61,187 nt of DNA, taken from Sphingomonas montana (GTDB lineage: Bacteria; Pseudomonadota; Alphaproteobacteria; Sphingomonadales; Sphingomonadaceae). Shown piece after piece: positions 43,265 through 52,747 of the stretch. Each line of letters opens with the position of its first letter. Positions within the stretch are counted from its first letter, which is position 1. The stretch lies in the NCBI RefSeq assembly GCF_001956315.1, contig NZ_KV887137.1, forward strand, positions 433-61,619, given 5' to 3'. The notes under the pieces were generated by a model. The model had not been told where the DNA came from and did not search any database. It worked only from the letters and a program-made list of their open reading frames with translations. A program made the translations under genes and the position numbers.

Positions 43265-44623
43265 TTGAAGGATCATGCCACGACCGACGATCGCCCTGGA
43301 AAAGGAAGAGCCGTCCCCAGCGGGCGGCTGGCGCGGCTCGGCGTGTTCGGTCGGATGGCCGGCGGGGTCGCGGGCAACGTGATTTCGGAAGGCGCGCGGC
43401 GGCTGGCGAGCGGGGAGCGGCCGAAGATGAGCGACCTGCTGCTGACGCCGGCCAACGCGGTGCGGGTGGCCGACCAGCTGTCGCACCTGCGCGGGGCGGC
43501 GATGAAGCTGGGGCAGATGGTGTCGATGGACAGCGGCGACATGCTGCCGCCCGAACTGTCGGCCATCCTGGCCCGGCTGCGCGACGGGGCGCATCATATG
43601 CCGCCGGAACAGCTGAACCGCGTGCTGATCGCCGAATGGGGGCGCGACTGGCGCAGCAAATTCGCGCATTTCCAGGCCCATCCGGTCGCGGCGGCATCGA
43701 TCGGGCAGGTCCACCGCGCCCGGATGCGCGACGGGCGGACGCTGGCGATCAAGGTGCAATATCCGGGGGTGAAGGACAGCATCGACGCGGATGTCGACAA
43801 TGTCGCGACGCTGCTGCGCGTGTCCGGGCTCCTTCCGCGCGAACTGGATATCGTGCCGCTGCTGGCGGAGGCTAAGCGCCAGTTGCATGAGGAAGCGGAC
43901 TATATCCGCGAAGGCGAGATGCTGGCACGCTACGGCGCGCTGGTGGGCGATGCGCCGGGGCTGGTGGTGCCGGCGCTCGACCCCGCACTGACCACGTCGC
44001 GCGTGCTGGCGATGGAATATGTCGATGGCGTGAGCGTGGAGACGCTGGAAACCGCGCCGCAGGAGGTGCGCGACCGGGCGATGCAGGCGCTGATCGCCGT
44101 GGTGCTGCGCGAACTGCTGGACTGGGGGTTGATGCAGACCGACCCGAATTTCGCGAACTACCGCTGGCAGGGGGAGAGCGGACGGCTGGTGCTGCTCGAT
44201 TTCGGCGCGGCGCGTGTCGTGCCGGGCGATGTCGCGGCGGGATATCGCCGGCTGCTGGCCGCGGGGCTGGCGGGGGACCGCGATGCGGTGCGCGAGGCGG
44301 CGGTGGCGGTCGGGTTCCTGGGCGATGCGATCGTCGCGCGGCACCGCGCCGTGATCGACGAGATGATCGACGTGATCCTGATCGAACTCAACCGGCCGGG
44401 GCCGTTCGACTTCGGCGATCGGGCGTTCGTGGGCACCTTGCGCGATCGGGGCATGGAACTGGTGCGCGACAAGGCGAGCTGGCACCTGCCGCCGATCGAC
44501 ACGCTGTTCGTGCAGCGCAAGATCAGCGGCACGGCGCTGCTGGCCGCGCGGCTGAAGGCGCGGGTGGACGTGCGCGCGATGGTAGTGGGCCATGTGGGCG
44601 GGGACGGAGGTGGCGCGTCTTAG
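43265..44623 (+). CDS. ABC1/UbiB-family atypical kinase
   Basis: A 452-residue protein of the ABC1/ADCK/UbiB family. Family motifs are present: KLGQMVSMDSGDMLPPELS (KxGQ), AAASIGQVHRARM (Ala-rich loop), LAIKVQYPGV (ATP lysine), DPNFANY and LLDFGAAR (metal-binding DFG). Relatives act in ubiquinone biosynthesis or lipid homeostasis. The start is uncertain: the frame has no good ATG, and I placed it at a TTG (43265) so the protein begins near the usual RAVPSGRLARLG segment. An ATG at 43275 is out of frame. No coiled-coil or C-terminal transmembrane pair is obvious. Confidence 0.87.
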   Translation: MKDHATTDDRPGKGRAVPSGRLARLGVFGRMAGGVAGNVISEGARRLASGERPKMSDLLLTPANAVRVADQLSHLRGAAMKLGQMVSMDSGDMLPPELSAILARLRDGAHHMPPEQLNRVLIAEWGRDWRSKFAHFQAHPVAAASIGQVHRARMRDGRTLAIKVQYPGVKDSIDADVDNVATLLRVSGLLPRELDIVPLLAEAKRQLHEEADYIREGEMLARYGALVGDAPGLVVPALDPALTTSRVLAMEYVDGVSVETLETAPQEVRDRAMQALIAVVLRELLDWGLMQTDPNFANYRWQGESGRLVLLDFGAARVVPGDVAAGYRRLLAAGLAGDRDAVREAAVAVGFLGDAIVARHRAVIDEMIDVILIELNRPGPFDFGDRAFVGTLRDRGMELVRDKASWHLPPIDTLFVQRKISGTALLAARLKARVDVRAMVVGHVGGDGGGAS

Positions 44624-44650
44624 GGTGTGCTTCTTCGGGGAGCTCGTCTC

Positions 44651-44708
44651 GTTCATTCCGGTGGGAACGGGCGCGGGGTTCTCGACAGGCTCGAACCGAA
44701 CAGAACTG
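44651..44708. repeat. intergenic repeat, family C copy 1
   Basis: Contains the core TTCTCGACAGGCTCGAACCG continuing to GAAC (44679-44701), shared with one mismatch with the element at 57229-57251. A GTCTCGTTC segment just upstream recurs near the other copy but on its other side. It lies in the gap between the ABC1 kinase gene and the convergent zinc-finger gene and holds no open frame. Confidence 0.55.
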
Positions 44709-44744
44709 GGGACATCGTCCGAAAATGAGGAGTAGTCGGTAGCG

Positions 44745-45059
44745 TCAGCCGCCCGGCACTTCGGCGGCATCGAGGTAGCGGACGATCCATTTGGGATAGC
44801 CTTCGGGTGCCATGACGATATCGGGCACGGCGACCGGGTCGCTGCCCGTTTCGATCCAGCCATAGCCGTGGCAATGGTCGCACAGCGCACGCATGCAGCG
44901 GAACGTGATCAGGTCGATCTGCGTGTTCCACTGGCCATGGCCCCGGCAGATGGGGCAGCGCGCGTCCAGCGCGCCGGTGCGCGGCTGGACGGCCACGTTG
45001 TCGAAGGCGTGGGCGGCGTCGGGACCCGCGCAGAAGACGATGTTGCTGGCATGCGGCAC
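44745..45059 (-). CDS. zinc-finger protein with DnaJ-type CxxCxGxG motifs
   Basis: A 104-residue cytoplasmic protein. Two CxxCxGxG knuckles, CPICRGHG and CDHCHGYG, resemble the zinc-binding repeats of DnaJ and probably bind one zinc. The rest is not recognised (ends WIVRYLDAAEVPGG). No J domain is present, so it is not DnaJ itself; a chaperone-like or regulatory protein-binding role is possible. It lies between the ABC1 kinase and uracil-DNA glycosylase genes on the opposite strand to both. Confidence 0.8.
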   Translation of the reverse strand: MPHASNIVFCAGPDAAHAFDNVAVQPRTGALDARCPICRGHGQWNTQIDLITFRCMRALCDHCHGYGWIETGSDPVAVPDIVMAPEGYPKWIVRYLDAAEVPGG

Positions 45060-45095
45060 CGGACGACCCCCCTTGTTGACGAGGCCCTGTAACGT

Positions 45096-45118
45096 CCCGG
45101 ACCGGATCAGGGTCCGGG
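45096..45118. repeat. short perfect hairpin
   Basis: CCCGGACC (45096-45103) pairs with GGTCCGGG (45111-45118) around a 7-base loop, in the divergent gap between the zinc-finger and uracil-DNA glycosylase genes. It resembles a fragment of the palindromic family D elements seen at 48.1 kb. No regulator site is recognised. Confidence 0.4.
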
Positions 45119-45200
45119 TTGCGGCGGAACCGAAAATGCTGTTCGGGCGGGCTGCGCTGGATTAGCGGCATCGAGCCCCGGGCAACAGGTGACGATCCGC

Positions 45201-45890
45201 ATGTACGATATTTCCCCGATCGCATCGGCCGAGTGGCGCGCGGCACTGGGTACGGCCGCCGATCCTGTCACCCTCGCGGGGGTGCGCGCGTTTCTGGCGG
45301 ATGAGGCAGCGGGGGGGGCAACGGTGTTTCCACCCGCGCCGGAGGTGTTTCGCGCGCTGGAGCTGACCGCGCCGGCCGACGTGCGCGTCGTGATCCTGGG
45401 GCAGGACCCCTATCATGGGGCGGGGCAGGCGCATGGCCTGTCGTTCAGCGTGCGGCCGGGCGTGCGCGTGCCGCCGTCACTGCGCAACGTGTACAGGGAA
45501 CTGCGCGACGATCTGGGTGTCGTGCCGGCGTCGCACGGCCATCTGGAGGCGTGGGCGCGGCAGGGGGTGCTGCTGCTGAACAGCGTGCTGACCGTGGCGG
45601 AGGGGCAGGCGGGCGCGCATCGTCGCAAGGGGTGGGAGCCGTTCACCGACGCAGTGATCGCCGCGGTGGACCGCGGGCCGCCCGCCGTGTTCCTGCTATG
45701 GGGCAAGCCCGCGCAGGAGAAGGCGGCGCTGGTGGACGAGCGCCGGCACCTGGTGATCCGGTCGGTGCATCCGTCCGGGCTTTCCGCGCATCGCGGTTTT
45801 TTCGGCAGTCGACCGTTTTCTCAGGCCAATGCGTTCCTGGCGGCGCAGGGGCGCGGAACGATCGACTGGGCGTTGCCGGCGATCCCCTGA
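45201..45890 (+). CDS. ung: uracil-DNA glycosylase (family 1)
   Basis: A 229-residue base-excision repair enzyme that removes uracil from DNA. The catalytic water-activating motif GQDPYHG (D69) is followed by AHGLSFSV; the strand LLLNSVLTV, the uracil-contacting region VFLLWGK and the DNA-intercalation motif HPSGLSAHRGF are all intact. The ATG with AGGTGA upstream was preferred over a GTG four codons earlier. It is followed after 67 bases by modA on the same strand but has no functional link to it. Confidence 0.95.
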   Translation: MYDISPIASAEWRAALGTAADPVTLAGVRAFLADEAAGGATVFPPAPEVFRALELTAPADVRVVILGQDPYHGAGQAHGLSFSVRPGVRVPPSLRNVYRELRDDLGVVPASHGHLEAWARQGVLLLNSVLTVAEGQAGAHRRKGWEPFTDAVIAAVDRGPPAVFLLWGKPAQEKAALVDERRHLVIRSVHPSGLSAHRGFFGSRPFSQANAFLAAQGRGTIDWALPAIP

Positions 45891-45957
45891 CGCGGCGCGG
45901 GGTTCACGACCGACCGCTTTGCCCTATGTGGGCGGATATCGACTGGCGGAGCGCGGC

Positions 45958-46731
45958 ATGTATCGGACGATCCTGACATTTGCGGCGCTGATGCTGGCGG
46001 CGTTGCACGGCCCGGCGTCCGCGAAGCCGCCGCTGGTGCTGGCGGCGGCCAGCCTGCAGGAGTCGCTGACCGCGGCGGGCGATGCGTGGGCCGCGCGGCG
46101 GCACGAACGGCCGGTCCTGTCGTTCGCGGCGTCGTCCGCGCTGGCGCGGCAGATCGACGCCGGCGTGCCCGCCGACCTGTTCGTGTCCGCGGACGAGGCG
46201 TGGATGGACGATGTCGCGCGCAAGGGGCTGGTGCGTGCCGGCACGCGCGTTTCGTTCCTGGGCAACCGGCTGGTGCTGGTGGCACCGGCGGGGCGGGGCG
46301 GGGGGCAGGCGACCGGGCCGGGCACGATCCGGCGCGGGTTCCCGCTGGCACGCGCGCTCGGCGCCACCGGGCGGCTGGCGATGGCCGATCCGGATGCGGT
46401 GCCGGCCGGCAAATATGGCCGCGCGGCGCTGACCGCACTGGGTGTCTGGCCCTCGGTCGCGCGGCGGGTGGCGCGCGCGGAGAGCGTGCGCGCCGCGCTG
46501 GCGCTGGTCGCGCGCGGGGAGGCCCCGTACGGCATCGTCTATGCCACCGATGCGCGCGCCGAAAAGGGCGTGCGCGTGGTCGGCGTGTTCCCGGCGAACA
46601 GTCATCCGCCGATCACCTATCCGGTCGCGTTGCTGAAGGGTGGCAGCGCGGCGGGCGAGGCATTCCGCCGTTTCCTGATCTCGCCGGCCGGCCGGGCGAT
46701 CTTCCGCCGCCATGGCTTCCTGACGCGATGA
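45958..46731 (+). CDS. modA: molybdate ABC transporter substrate-binding protein
   Basis: A 257-residue periplasmic binding protein with a Sec signal (MYRTILTFAALMLAALHGPASA). The oxyanion pocket motifs LAAASLQESL and FAASSALARQIDAGVPADLF are typical of ModA, and the C-terminal LISPAGRAIFRRHGF is characteristic. It captures molybdate or tungstate for the ModBC importer. GGAG precedes the ATG. It is the first gene of a modABC operon; no ModE gene or obvious ModE box or molybdenum-cofactor riboswitch is seen upstream. Confidence 0.94.
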   Translation: MYRTILTFAALMLAALHGPASAKPPLVLAAASLQESLTAAGDAWAARRHERPVLSFAASSALARQIDAGVPADLFVSADEAWMDDVARKGLVRAGTRVSFLGNRLVLVAPAGRGGGQATGPGTIRRGFPLARALGATGRLAMADPDAVPAGKYGRAALTALGVWPSVARRVARAESVRAALALVARGEAPYGIVYATDARAEKGVRVVGVFPANSHPPITYPVALLKGGSAAGEAFRRFLISPAGRAIFRRHGFLTR

Positions 46732-46747
46732 GGCGCGGGGCGCGACC

Positions 46748-47452
46748 ATGCTGACGGCCGAGGAATGGGCCATCGTCGCGCTGTCGCTGCGCGTGAGCGG
46801 GGTGGCGATGGCGGTGACGTTGCCGCTGGCGTTCGCACTTGCCTATCTGCTGGCGCGCGGGCGGTTTCCGGGGCGGTCGCTGGTCGACGCGGTCGTCCAT
46901 CTGCCGCTGGTGCTGCCGCCGGTGGTGACGGGGTGGCTGCTGCTGCTGGCGTTCGGGCGCAACGGGCCGGTGGGCGGATGGCTGGAATCGGCATTCGGCG
47001 TGTCGGTGATCTTCCGCTGGACGGGGGCCGCGATCGCCGCCGGGATCATGGCGTTGCCGCTGATGGTGCGCGCGATCCGGCTGTCGATCGATGCGGTCGA
47101 CCGGCGACTGGAGGGTGCGGCCCGCACGCTGGGCGCGGGGCGGTGGCGGACGTTCGCGACGATCACGCTGCCGCTGTGCTGGCCGGGCGTGCTCGCCGGC
47201 CTGGTGCTGGGGTTCGCGCGGTCGATCGGCGAATTCGGCGCGACCATCACCTTCGTGTCGAACATTCCGGACGAGACCCGGACATTGCCGATCGCGATCT
47301 ACACCGCGTTGCAGATCCCGGGCAACGACGGCGCGGTCTGGCGGCTGGCCGGGATATCGGTGGCGCTGTCGCTGGCGGCACTGGTCCTGTCGGAATGGCT
47401 GGTCCGGCACGGGCGGGATGGCCAGGACGGGCGGGCCGGCCATGTCCTTTGA
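46748..47452 (+). CDS. modB: molybdate ABC transporter permease
   Basis: A 234-residue inner-membrane permease with about five hydrophobic segments (VALSLRVSGVAMAVTLPLAFALA region, LPLVLPPVVTGWLLLLAFG, AIAAGIMALPLMVRA, ISVALSLAALVLSEWL). The ATPase-docking EAA loop is EGAARTLGAGRWRTFATI. It begins 16 bases after modA and overlaps modC by 11 bases, so the three are one operon. Confidence 0.93.
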   Translation: MLTAEEWAIVALSLRVSGVAMAVTLPLAFALAYLLARGRFPGRSLVDAVVHLPLVLPPVVTGWLLLLAFGRNGPVGGWLESAFGVSVIFRWTGAAIAAGIMALPLMVRAIRLSIDAVDRRLEGAARTLGAGRWRTFATITLPLCWPGVLAGLVLGFARSIGEFGATITFVSNIPDETRTLPIAIYTALQIPGNDGAVWRLAGISVALSLAALVLSEWLVRHGRDGQDGRAGHVL

Positions 47453-48065
47453 CATCGCGATCAGCCGCCGGCTGGGTTCGCGCGACATCGCGCTGACGCT
47501 GGTGGCGGACGCGGGGCTGACCGTGTTGTTCGGCCCGTCCGGCGCGGGCAAGACATCGGTGCTGAACATGGTGGCGGGGTTGCTGACCCCGGATAGCGGC
47601 CATGTCCGGGTGGACGGCGTCACGCTGTTCGACGCGACCGGGCGGATCGACGTGCCGCCCGACCGGCGGCGGATCGGCTATGTGTTCCAGGACGGGCGGC
47701 TGTTCCCGCACCTGCGCGTGCGGGCGAACCTGCTTTATGGCTGGCGGCTGGCGCAGCCGGCGGATCGCTGGATCGGGCTGGACGCGGTGGTGGCGTTTCT
47801 GGGCATCGGCGACCTGCTGGATCGCTGGCCGCGGTCGTTGTCGGGGGGCGAGGCGCAGCGCGTGGCGATCGGCCGGGCGCTGCTGTCCGGCGCGCGCACG
47901 CTGCTGATGGACGAACCGCTGGCGTCGCTGGATGCCGGGCGGCGCGGCGAGGTCATGACCGTGATCGAACGGGTGCGCGACGAGCTGGGGCTGCCGATCC
48001 TGTATGTGACGCATGACCGGCGCGAGGCGGAGCGGCTGGCGACGCGGATGGTGGCGATGGGGTAG
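47442..48065 (+). CDS. modC: molybdate ABC transporter ATP-binding protein, short form without Mop domain
   Basis: A 207-residue ATPase: Walker A GPSGAGKTS (31-39), Q-loop YVFQDGRLFPHL, signature SLSGGEAQRVAIG, Walker B TLLMDEPLASLD and H-loop YVTHD. It stops at RMVAMG straight after the ATPase core, whereas typical ModC of about 350 residues carries a C-terminal TOBE/Mop molybdate-binding domain. Regulation by intracellular molybdate through that domain is therefore absent. The stop is followed by palindromic repeat D rather than by a remnant of the missing domain. Confidence 0.9.
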   Translation: MSFDIAISRRLGSRDIALTLVADAGLTVLFGPSGAGKTSVLNMVAGLLTPDSGHVRVDGVTLFDATGRIDVPPDRRRIGYVFQDGRLFPHLRVRANLLYGWRLAQPADRWIGLDAVVAFLGIGDLLDRWPRSLSGGEAQRVAIGRALLSGARTLLMDEPLASLDAGRRGEVMTVIERVRDELGLPILYVTHDRREAERLATRMVAMG

Positions 48066-48093
48066 GGTCAGAAGCTATCGATTTTGCGCATTC

Positions 48094-48174
48094 GTCATCC
48101 CGGACTTGATCCAGGATCCAGGGCTTCAGGCGCTGCGTGTGTGGCTCTGGATCCCGGATCAAGTCCGGGATGAC
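48094..48174. repeat. long perfect palindrome, family D copy 1
   Basis: GTCATCCCGGACTTGATCC (48094-48112) and its exact reverse complement (48156-48174) are separated by 43 bases that contain a second nested inverted pair, GGATCCAG (48114-48121) and CTGGATCC (48147-48154). The whole folds into one long hairpin just after modC. The GTCATCCCGG/CCGGGATGAC ends recur in the shorter elements at 48196 and 52748. Confidence 0.85.
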
Positions 48175-48195
48175 GGGGGTTGAGGGCTGGATTAC

Positions 48196-48221
48196 GTCAT
48201 CCCGGCGTCCGCTGGGATGAC
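48196..48221. repeat. short palindrome, family D copy 2
   Basis: GTCATCCC and GGGATGAC flank a 10-base loop. It has the same ends as copy 1, lies 22 bases after it and precedes the stop of the convergent dehydratase gene. Confidence 0.7.
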
Positions 48222-48260
48222 GGGGGAGGGGGCGGCCTGCAGGTCCGCCCGCTCCCCGCC

Positions 48261-50054
48261 TCAGTGGTTGTCGCGGGGCAGGCCCATGGTCTGGGCGATG
48301 CGCTGATATTTCTCCGCACCTTCCAGGATGGCGCCGGTGTTGAGCTGGCCCACGGTGGCGCGCTGGATTTCCTGCCAGGGGGTCTGCGAGGCGGGATAGC
48401 GGTAGCCGCCGTCGGCCATCAGCGCGGTGCGCCGTTCGGCCAGTTCCGCGTCGGTGAGCAACACGTCGGCGGTGCCGTGGTTCAGGTCGATGCGGACGCG
48501 GTCGCCGGTGCGCAGCAGAGCAAGGCCGCCATTGGCCGCGGCCTCCGGCGATGCGTTCAGGATGGAGGGCGAGCCCGACGTGCCCGATTGCCGCCCGTCG
48601 CCGATGCAGGGCAGGGCGTGAACCCCCTCGCGGATAAGGTAGGCGGGCGGGCGCATGTTGACGACCTCGGCCGCGCCCGGATAGCCGATCGGCCCCGCGC
48701 CGCGCATGAACAGCAGCGTTTCGGACGTGATGCCGAGCGCGGGATCGTCGATCCGGTGGTGGTAGTCCTCCGGCCCGTCGAACACCACGACCGGCCCCTC
48801 GAACGCGTCGGGATCGTCCGGGTTGGACAGATAGCGGTCGCGGAATTCCGGGCCGATCACGCTGGTCTTCATGATCGCGGCATCGAACAGGTTGCCCGAC
48901 AGCACGACGAAGCCGGCATCGGCCAGCAGCGGCGTGGCGAACGGGCGGATGACGCGTTCGTCCTCGATCACGGCATCGCGACAATTGTCGCCGATGCTGC
49001 GGCCGTTGGCGGTGATCGCATCCTCGTGGATCAGGCCCTGCTTCATCAGTTCGGCCACGACCGCGGGGACGCCGCCGGCATGGTAATAATCCTCGCCCAG
49101 ATATTCGCCGGCGGGTTGCAGGTTGACCATCAGCGGCACCTTGTGACCGTGCGTCTGCCAGTCCTTCAACTCAAGTGCGACGCCGGTGTGGCGCGCGATG
49201 GCGGCCAGGTGGATCGGCGCGTTGGTGGACCCGCCGATCGCCGAATTGACGACGATCGCGTTCAGGAACGCGTCGCGCGTCATGATGTCGGACGGCTTCA
49301 GATCCTCCGCCACCATGTCGACGATGCGCTTGCCGGTGCGGTAGGCGATTTCCTGGCGATCGCGATAGGGCGCCGGGATCGCGGCCGAGCCGGGCAGCTG
49401 CATGCCCAGCGCCTCGGCCAGCGAGTTCATCGTGGTGGCGGTGCCCATGGTGTTGCAATAGCCGGTCGACGGCGCGGACGATGCGACCAGCTTGATGAAG
49501 CCGGCGTCGTCGATCTCACCGGTGGCGAGCATCTGTCGCGCCTTCCACACGATGGTGCCCGAACCGGTGCGTTCGCCCTTGTGCCAGCCGTTGAGCATGG
49601 GGCCGACCGACAGCGCGATGGCCGGAATATTGACCGTGGCCGCCGCCATGAGACAGGCCGGCGTCGTCTTGTCGCACCCGATGGTCAGCACGACCCCGTC
49701 GAGCGGGTAGCCGTACAGCACCTCCACCAGCGCCAGATAGGCGAGGTTGCGGTCGAGCCCGGCGGTCGGGCGCTTGCCGGTTTCCTGGATCGGGTGGACC
49801 GGGAATTCGAGCGGAATGCCGCCCATTTCGCGGATCCCCTCGCGCAGCCGTTCGGCCAGCACGAGGTGGTGGCGGTTGCACGGCGACAGATCGGATCCGG
49901 TCTGCGCGATGCCGATGATCGGCTTGCCCGACTGAAGTTCCTCCAGCGACAGCCCGAAGTTCAGATAGCGTTCGAGATAGAGCGCCGTCATGTCGATATT
50001 GTCGGGATTGTCGAACCAGGCGCGCGAACGCAGCGGCGGGCGGGTGTCGGTCAT
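48261..50054 (-). CDS. IlvD/Edd-family sugar-acid dehydratase (xylonate/arabinonate type)
   Basis: A 597-residue [2Fe-2S] dehydratase. The three cluster cysteines expected for pentonate dehydratases are visible as C59 (SPCNRHH), C127 ([10 protein letters not shown]) and C200 (GYCNTMGT), and the C-terminal catalytic serine region is [14 protein letters not shown]. It matches pentonate dehydratases (D-xylonate, L-arabinonate) better than dihydroxyacid dehydratase IlvD, giving a 2-keto-3-deoxy acid. Only 19 bases separate it from the aldose epimerase upstream, and the sugar transporter and GntR regulator nearby support a sugar catabolic role. Which sugar acid is used cannot be told. Confidence 0.9.
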   Translation of the reverse strand: MTDTRPPLRSRAWFDNPDNIDMTALYLERYLNFGLSLEELQSGKPIIGIAQTGSDLSPCNRHHLVLAERLREGIREMGGIPLEFPVHPIQETGKRPTAGLDRNLAYLALVEVLYGYPLDGVVLTIGCDKTTPACLMAAATVNIPAIALSVGPMLNGWHKGERTGSGTIVWKARQMLATGEIDDAGFIKLVASSAPSTGYCNTMGTATTMNSLAEALGMQLPGSAAIPAPYRDRQEIAYRTGKRIVDMVAEDLKPSDIMTRDAFLNAIVVNSAIGGSTNAPIHLAAIARHTGVALELKDWQTHGHKVPLMVNLQPAGEYLGEDYYHAGGVPAVVAELMKQGLIHEDAITANGRSIGDNCRDAVIEDERVIRPFATPLLADAGFVVLSGNLFDAAIMKTSVIGPEFRDRYLSNPDDPDAFEGPVVVFDGPEDYHHRIDDPALGITSETLLFMRGAGPIGYPGAAEVVNMRPPAYLIREGVHALPCIGDGRQSGTSGSPSILNASPEAAANGGLALLRTGDRVRIDLNHGTADVLLTDAELAERRTALMADGGYRYPASQTPWQEIQRATVGQLNTGAILEGAEKYQRIAQTMGLPRDNH

Positions 50055-50073
50055 GGCGGGGGTTCCGGTCGGG

Positions 50074-51213
50074 TCAGCGTTGCGTGGAAAGGCGGTAGAT
50101 CATCTGGTGATGGTAGGGCCGGCCCGGATCGACGCGGGCGGACACGAATGCGGGCTTGTTCGGCGCATCCGGAAACTTCTGCGGTTCCAGCGCGACGCCG
50201 TCGCCCATCCGGTACAGATGGCCGGATTTGCCGAGATAGCTGCCGTCGAGGAAGTTGCCCGTGTAGAACTGGACGCCCGGTTCGGTGGTCAGCAATTCCA
50301 GCACCCGGCCGGACACCGGATCCTCCAGCCGCGCGGCGAGGCCGGGCGTGGCGGTGAGCCCCTTGTCGAGCGCGAAATTATGATCGTAGCCCTGACCGAA
50401 GCGGATCTGCGCATCGCGGCCGTCACGCAGGCCCTCCGCGATCGTGCGGGCCTTACGGAAATCGAACGGGGTGCCGGCGACGGGCAACAGCGCGCCAGTG
50501 GGGATCAGCCGCGCGTCGACCGGCGTGATCGCGCCCGCCGGGATGGTCAGCCGGTGGCCGGTGGCGCCGGCCGCGGACCCCTCGCCGCCCAGGTCGAAGA
50601 TGGCATGGTTCGTCATGTTGACGATGGTCGGCCGCGTGGTGGTGGCGTCGAACGCGATGCCGAGGTCGCCCGCCTCGTCGAGCGTGTAGGTGGTCGTGAC
50701 GTCCAGCTGCCCAGGGAAGCCGGAGTCGCCGTCCGGGCTGCGATGCGTCAGCACCAGCCGCGCGACCGGGCCGGCGGACAATGACGCGACGCGCCACGCC
50801 GCCTTGTCGAACCCGGCCGGGCCACCGTGCAGCGTGTTGGTCTTGTCGTTCAGCGGCAGCTGGTAGCGTTTCCCGTCCAGCGTGAAGGTGCCGCCGGCGA
50901 TGCGATTGGCGTAGCGGCCCACCGTGACGCCGAAATAATTGGGCCGGTCGACATAGGATTTCAGGTCGTCATAGCCGAGCACGACATCGGCGATCCGCCC
51001 GTCGCGGTCGGGCGCCATCAGCGACTGGAGCGTGGCACCGTAGGTCAGGATCCGCGCCGATACGCCGCGCGTGTTGGTCAGGGTGACGACCTCGATCCTC
51101 GTGCCGTCCGCCAGCGTGCCAGCGGACGCCCGGTCGACCGTCGCCGCGTGGCCGGTGCCGCCGGCCCCCGCGATCGCTGCAAGCACCGGCAAGGTCATGA
51201 AGATCCTCCGCAT
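50074..51213 (-). CDS. galM: exported aldose 1-epimerase (galactose mutarotase)
   Basis: A 379-residue mutarotase with a Sec signal ([23 protein letters not shown]), so it likely acts in the periplasm. Family features are [30 protein letters not shown] (catalytic His region), [10 protein letters not shown] and [10 protein letters not shown], with the catalytic Glu likely in [13 protein letters not shown]. It interconverts sugar anomers before uptake or oxidation. GAGGG precedes the ATG. It is co-transcribed with the dehydratase and is divergent from the MFS sugar transporter, with a GntR-like operator between them. Confidence 0.92.
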   Translation of the reverse strand: MRRIFMTLPVLAAIAGAGGTGHAATVDRASAGTLADGTRIEVVTLTNTRGVSARILTYGATLQSLMAPDRDGRIADVVLGYDDLKSYVDRPNYFGVTVGRYANRIAGGTFTLDGKRYQLPLNDKTNTLHGGPAGFDKAAWRVASLSAGPVARLVLTHRSPDGDSGFPGQLDVTTTYTLDEAGDLGIAFDATTTRPTIVNMTNHAIFDLGGEGSAAGATGHRLTIPAGAITPVDARLIPTGALLPVAGTPFDFRKARTIAEGLRDGRDAQIRFGQGYDHNFALDKGLTATPGLAARLEDPVSGRVLELLTTEPGVQFYTGNFLDGSYLGKSGHLYRMGDGVALEPQKFPDAPNKPAFVSARVDPGRPYHHQMIYRLSTQR

Positions 51214-51267
51214 GTCGACACCCTCTTCCCGAACGGCAGGGTCGTTGACGTGCCCCGACCGGATATA

Positions 51268-51278
51268 TAGTCGGACAA
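51268..51278. promoter_or_regulatory. FadR-type GntR operator candidate
   Basis: TAGTCGGACAA matches the FadR-subfamily GntR consensus TNGTNNNACNA and lies in the 134-base gap between the divergent galM and sugar-transporter genes. A FadR-type GntR regulator gene lies downstream of the transporter, so it is the likely factor. The single short match is suggestive rather than conclusive. Confidence 0.5.
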
Positions 51279-51347
51279 GATGGAAGAGGGCAAGCCGCGC
51301 GGATGTGCGTGCGACGCGGCGGCCCGGCACGGAGAAGGGCGAACAGC

Positions 51348-52688
51348 ATGGCGATGCCAATCCAGCAGAACAGGCCGACGCCGCCGGGCGCCGCGACGGG
51401 TGGAACGATCGGCGGCGCGAGCGCGCCCACCAATTACCGCGCGGCATTGACGCTGCTGGCCAGCCTGTTCTTCATGTGGGGGTTCATCACGGTCATCAAC
51501 GGAACGTTGCTGCCGCACCTGCGCAGCGTGTTCCAGCTGTCCTACACCCAGACCACGCTGATCGAGTCCGTCTGGTTCATCGCCTATTTCTTCGCGTCGA
51601 TCCCGTCGGCCAAGCTGATCGAGCGCGTGGGATACCAGCGCGCGATGGTCATCGGGCTGGGCATGATGGCGGCGGGCGCGCTGATGATGGTGCCGGCCGC
51701 GCGGATGCCGTCCTACGGCGTCACGCTGTTCGCGCTGTTCGTGATCGCCAGCGGCATCACGCTGTTGCAGGTGGCGGCGAACCCCTATGTCGCGGTGGTC
51801 GGCAGCCCCGAAACGGCATCGTCGCGACTGAACCTGGTGCAGGCGTTCAATTCCGCCGGCGCGACGCTGGCCCCGCTGTTCGGCGGTTACCTGATTCTGG
51901 GCCGGTCGACGTCGGGCACCGCGGTAGCGGGTGCGGCGGCGGCGACCCCGGCGGAGCGGCTGGCCGATGCGCAGTCGGTCATCCTGCCCTATCTGATCGT
52001 GGCGGGCGTGCTGGCCGTACTGGCGATCGTCATCGCGCGCTTCCCGTTGCCGGCAATGGGGGCCGCGACGCAGCGGTCCGCGCGGGACGACCGGCGCGGA
52101 CAATCGCTCTGGACGCACCGCAACCTGGTGTTCGGCATTCCGGCCATCTTCATCTACCTGATCGCCGAGATCGGGGTGGGCAACCTGTTCATCAATTTCG
52201 TGTCGCAGCCCGACATCGGCAACCTGACGCATCAGCAGGCATCCAACTATCTGTTCCTGCTGTGGGGCGGCATGATGGTCGGCCGGCTGGTCGGCGCATT
52301 CGCGATGCAGCGGATGGACGCGGGCCACGCGCTGGCGATCGCCAGCGTCGGCGCGGCGATCGTCATGCTGATCGCGACCTTCACCACCGGCCATGTCGCG
52401 ATGTGGGCGCTGATCTCGGTCGGGCTGTTCCATTCGATCATGTTCCCGACGATCTTCACGCTGGGCATCAAGGGGCTCGGCCCGTTGACCGAAGAGGGGT
52501 CCGGGCTGCTCATCATGGCGATCGCGGGCGGCGCGCTGGTGGTGGTTCAGGGCTGGCTGGCCGATGCCTATGGCCTGCAATGGTCGTTCCTGCTGACCGT
52601 GCTGTGCGAGGGATATATCCTGTTCTACGCGCTGTGGGGTTCGCGGACGACGAACGCCCTGCCGGACGTGCAGGTGGTGGACGCCTGA
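51348..52688 (+). CDS. MFS sugar transporter (FucP/FGHS-like)
   Basis: A 446-residue inner-membrane transporter with 12 predicted helices. The segment FFMWGFITVINGTLLPHLRS at about 41-60 and ANPYVAVVGSPETASSRLNL are typical of the fucose:proton symporter / glucose-galactose branch. GGAGAAGG precedes the ATG. It is divergent from galM/dehydratase and lies 150 bases from the convergent GntR gene, so it probably imports the sugar or sugar acid degraded by this locus. Confidence 0.92.
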   Translation: MAMPIQQNRPTPPGAATGGTIGGASAPTNYRAALTLLASLFFMWGFITVINGTLLPHLRSVFQLSYTQTTLIESVWFIAYFFASIPSAKLIERVGYQRAMVIGLGMMAAGALMMVPAARMPSYGVTLFALFVIASGITLLQVAANPYVAVVGSPETASSRLNLVQAFNSAGATLAPLFGGYLILGRSTSGTAVAGAAAATPAERLADAQSVILPYLIVAGVLAVLAIVIARFPLPAMGAATQRSARDDRRGQSLWTHRNLVFGIPAIFIYLIAEIGVGNLFINFVSQPDIGNLTHQQASNYLFLLWGGMMVGRLVGAFAMQRMDAGHALAIASVGAAIVMLIATFTTGHVAMWALISVGLFHSIMFPTIFTLGIKGLGPLTEEGSGLLIMAIAGGALVVVQGWLADAYGLQWSFLLTVLCEGYILFYALWGSRTTNALPDVQVVDA

Positions 52689-52747
52689 CTTCGTCAGATA
52701 TGGCGACGCCAGCTTCGCTCGCTGCCGATCAGGTCTGACTTATGCCA

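Noticed and set aside
43275-43277. ATG as start of the ABC1 kinase
   Set aside because: It is out of frame with the kinase, so the start was placed at an in-frame TTG with reduced certainty.
45891-45957. ModE box or molybdenum-cofactor riboswitch upstream of modA
   Set aside because: The 67-base gap has no match to the ModE palindrome and is too short for the riboswitch.
48094-48221. Family D palindromes as a CRISPR array
   Set aside because: Only two unequal palindromes with no regular spacers, and no cas genes in the window.
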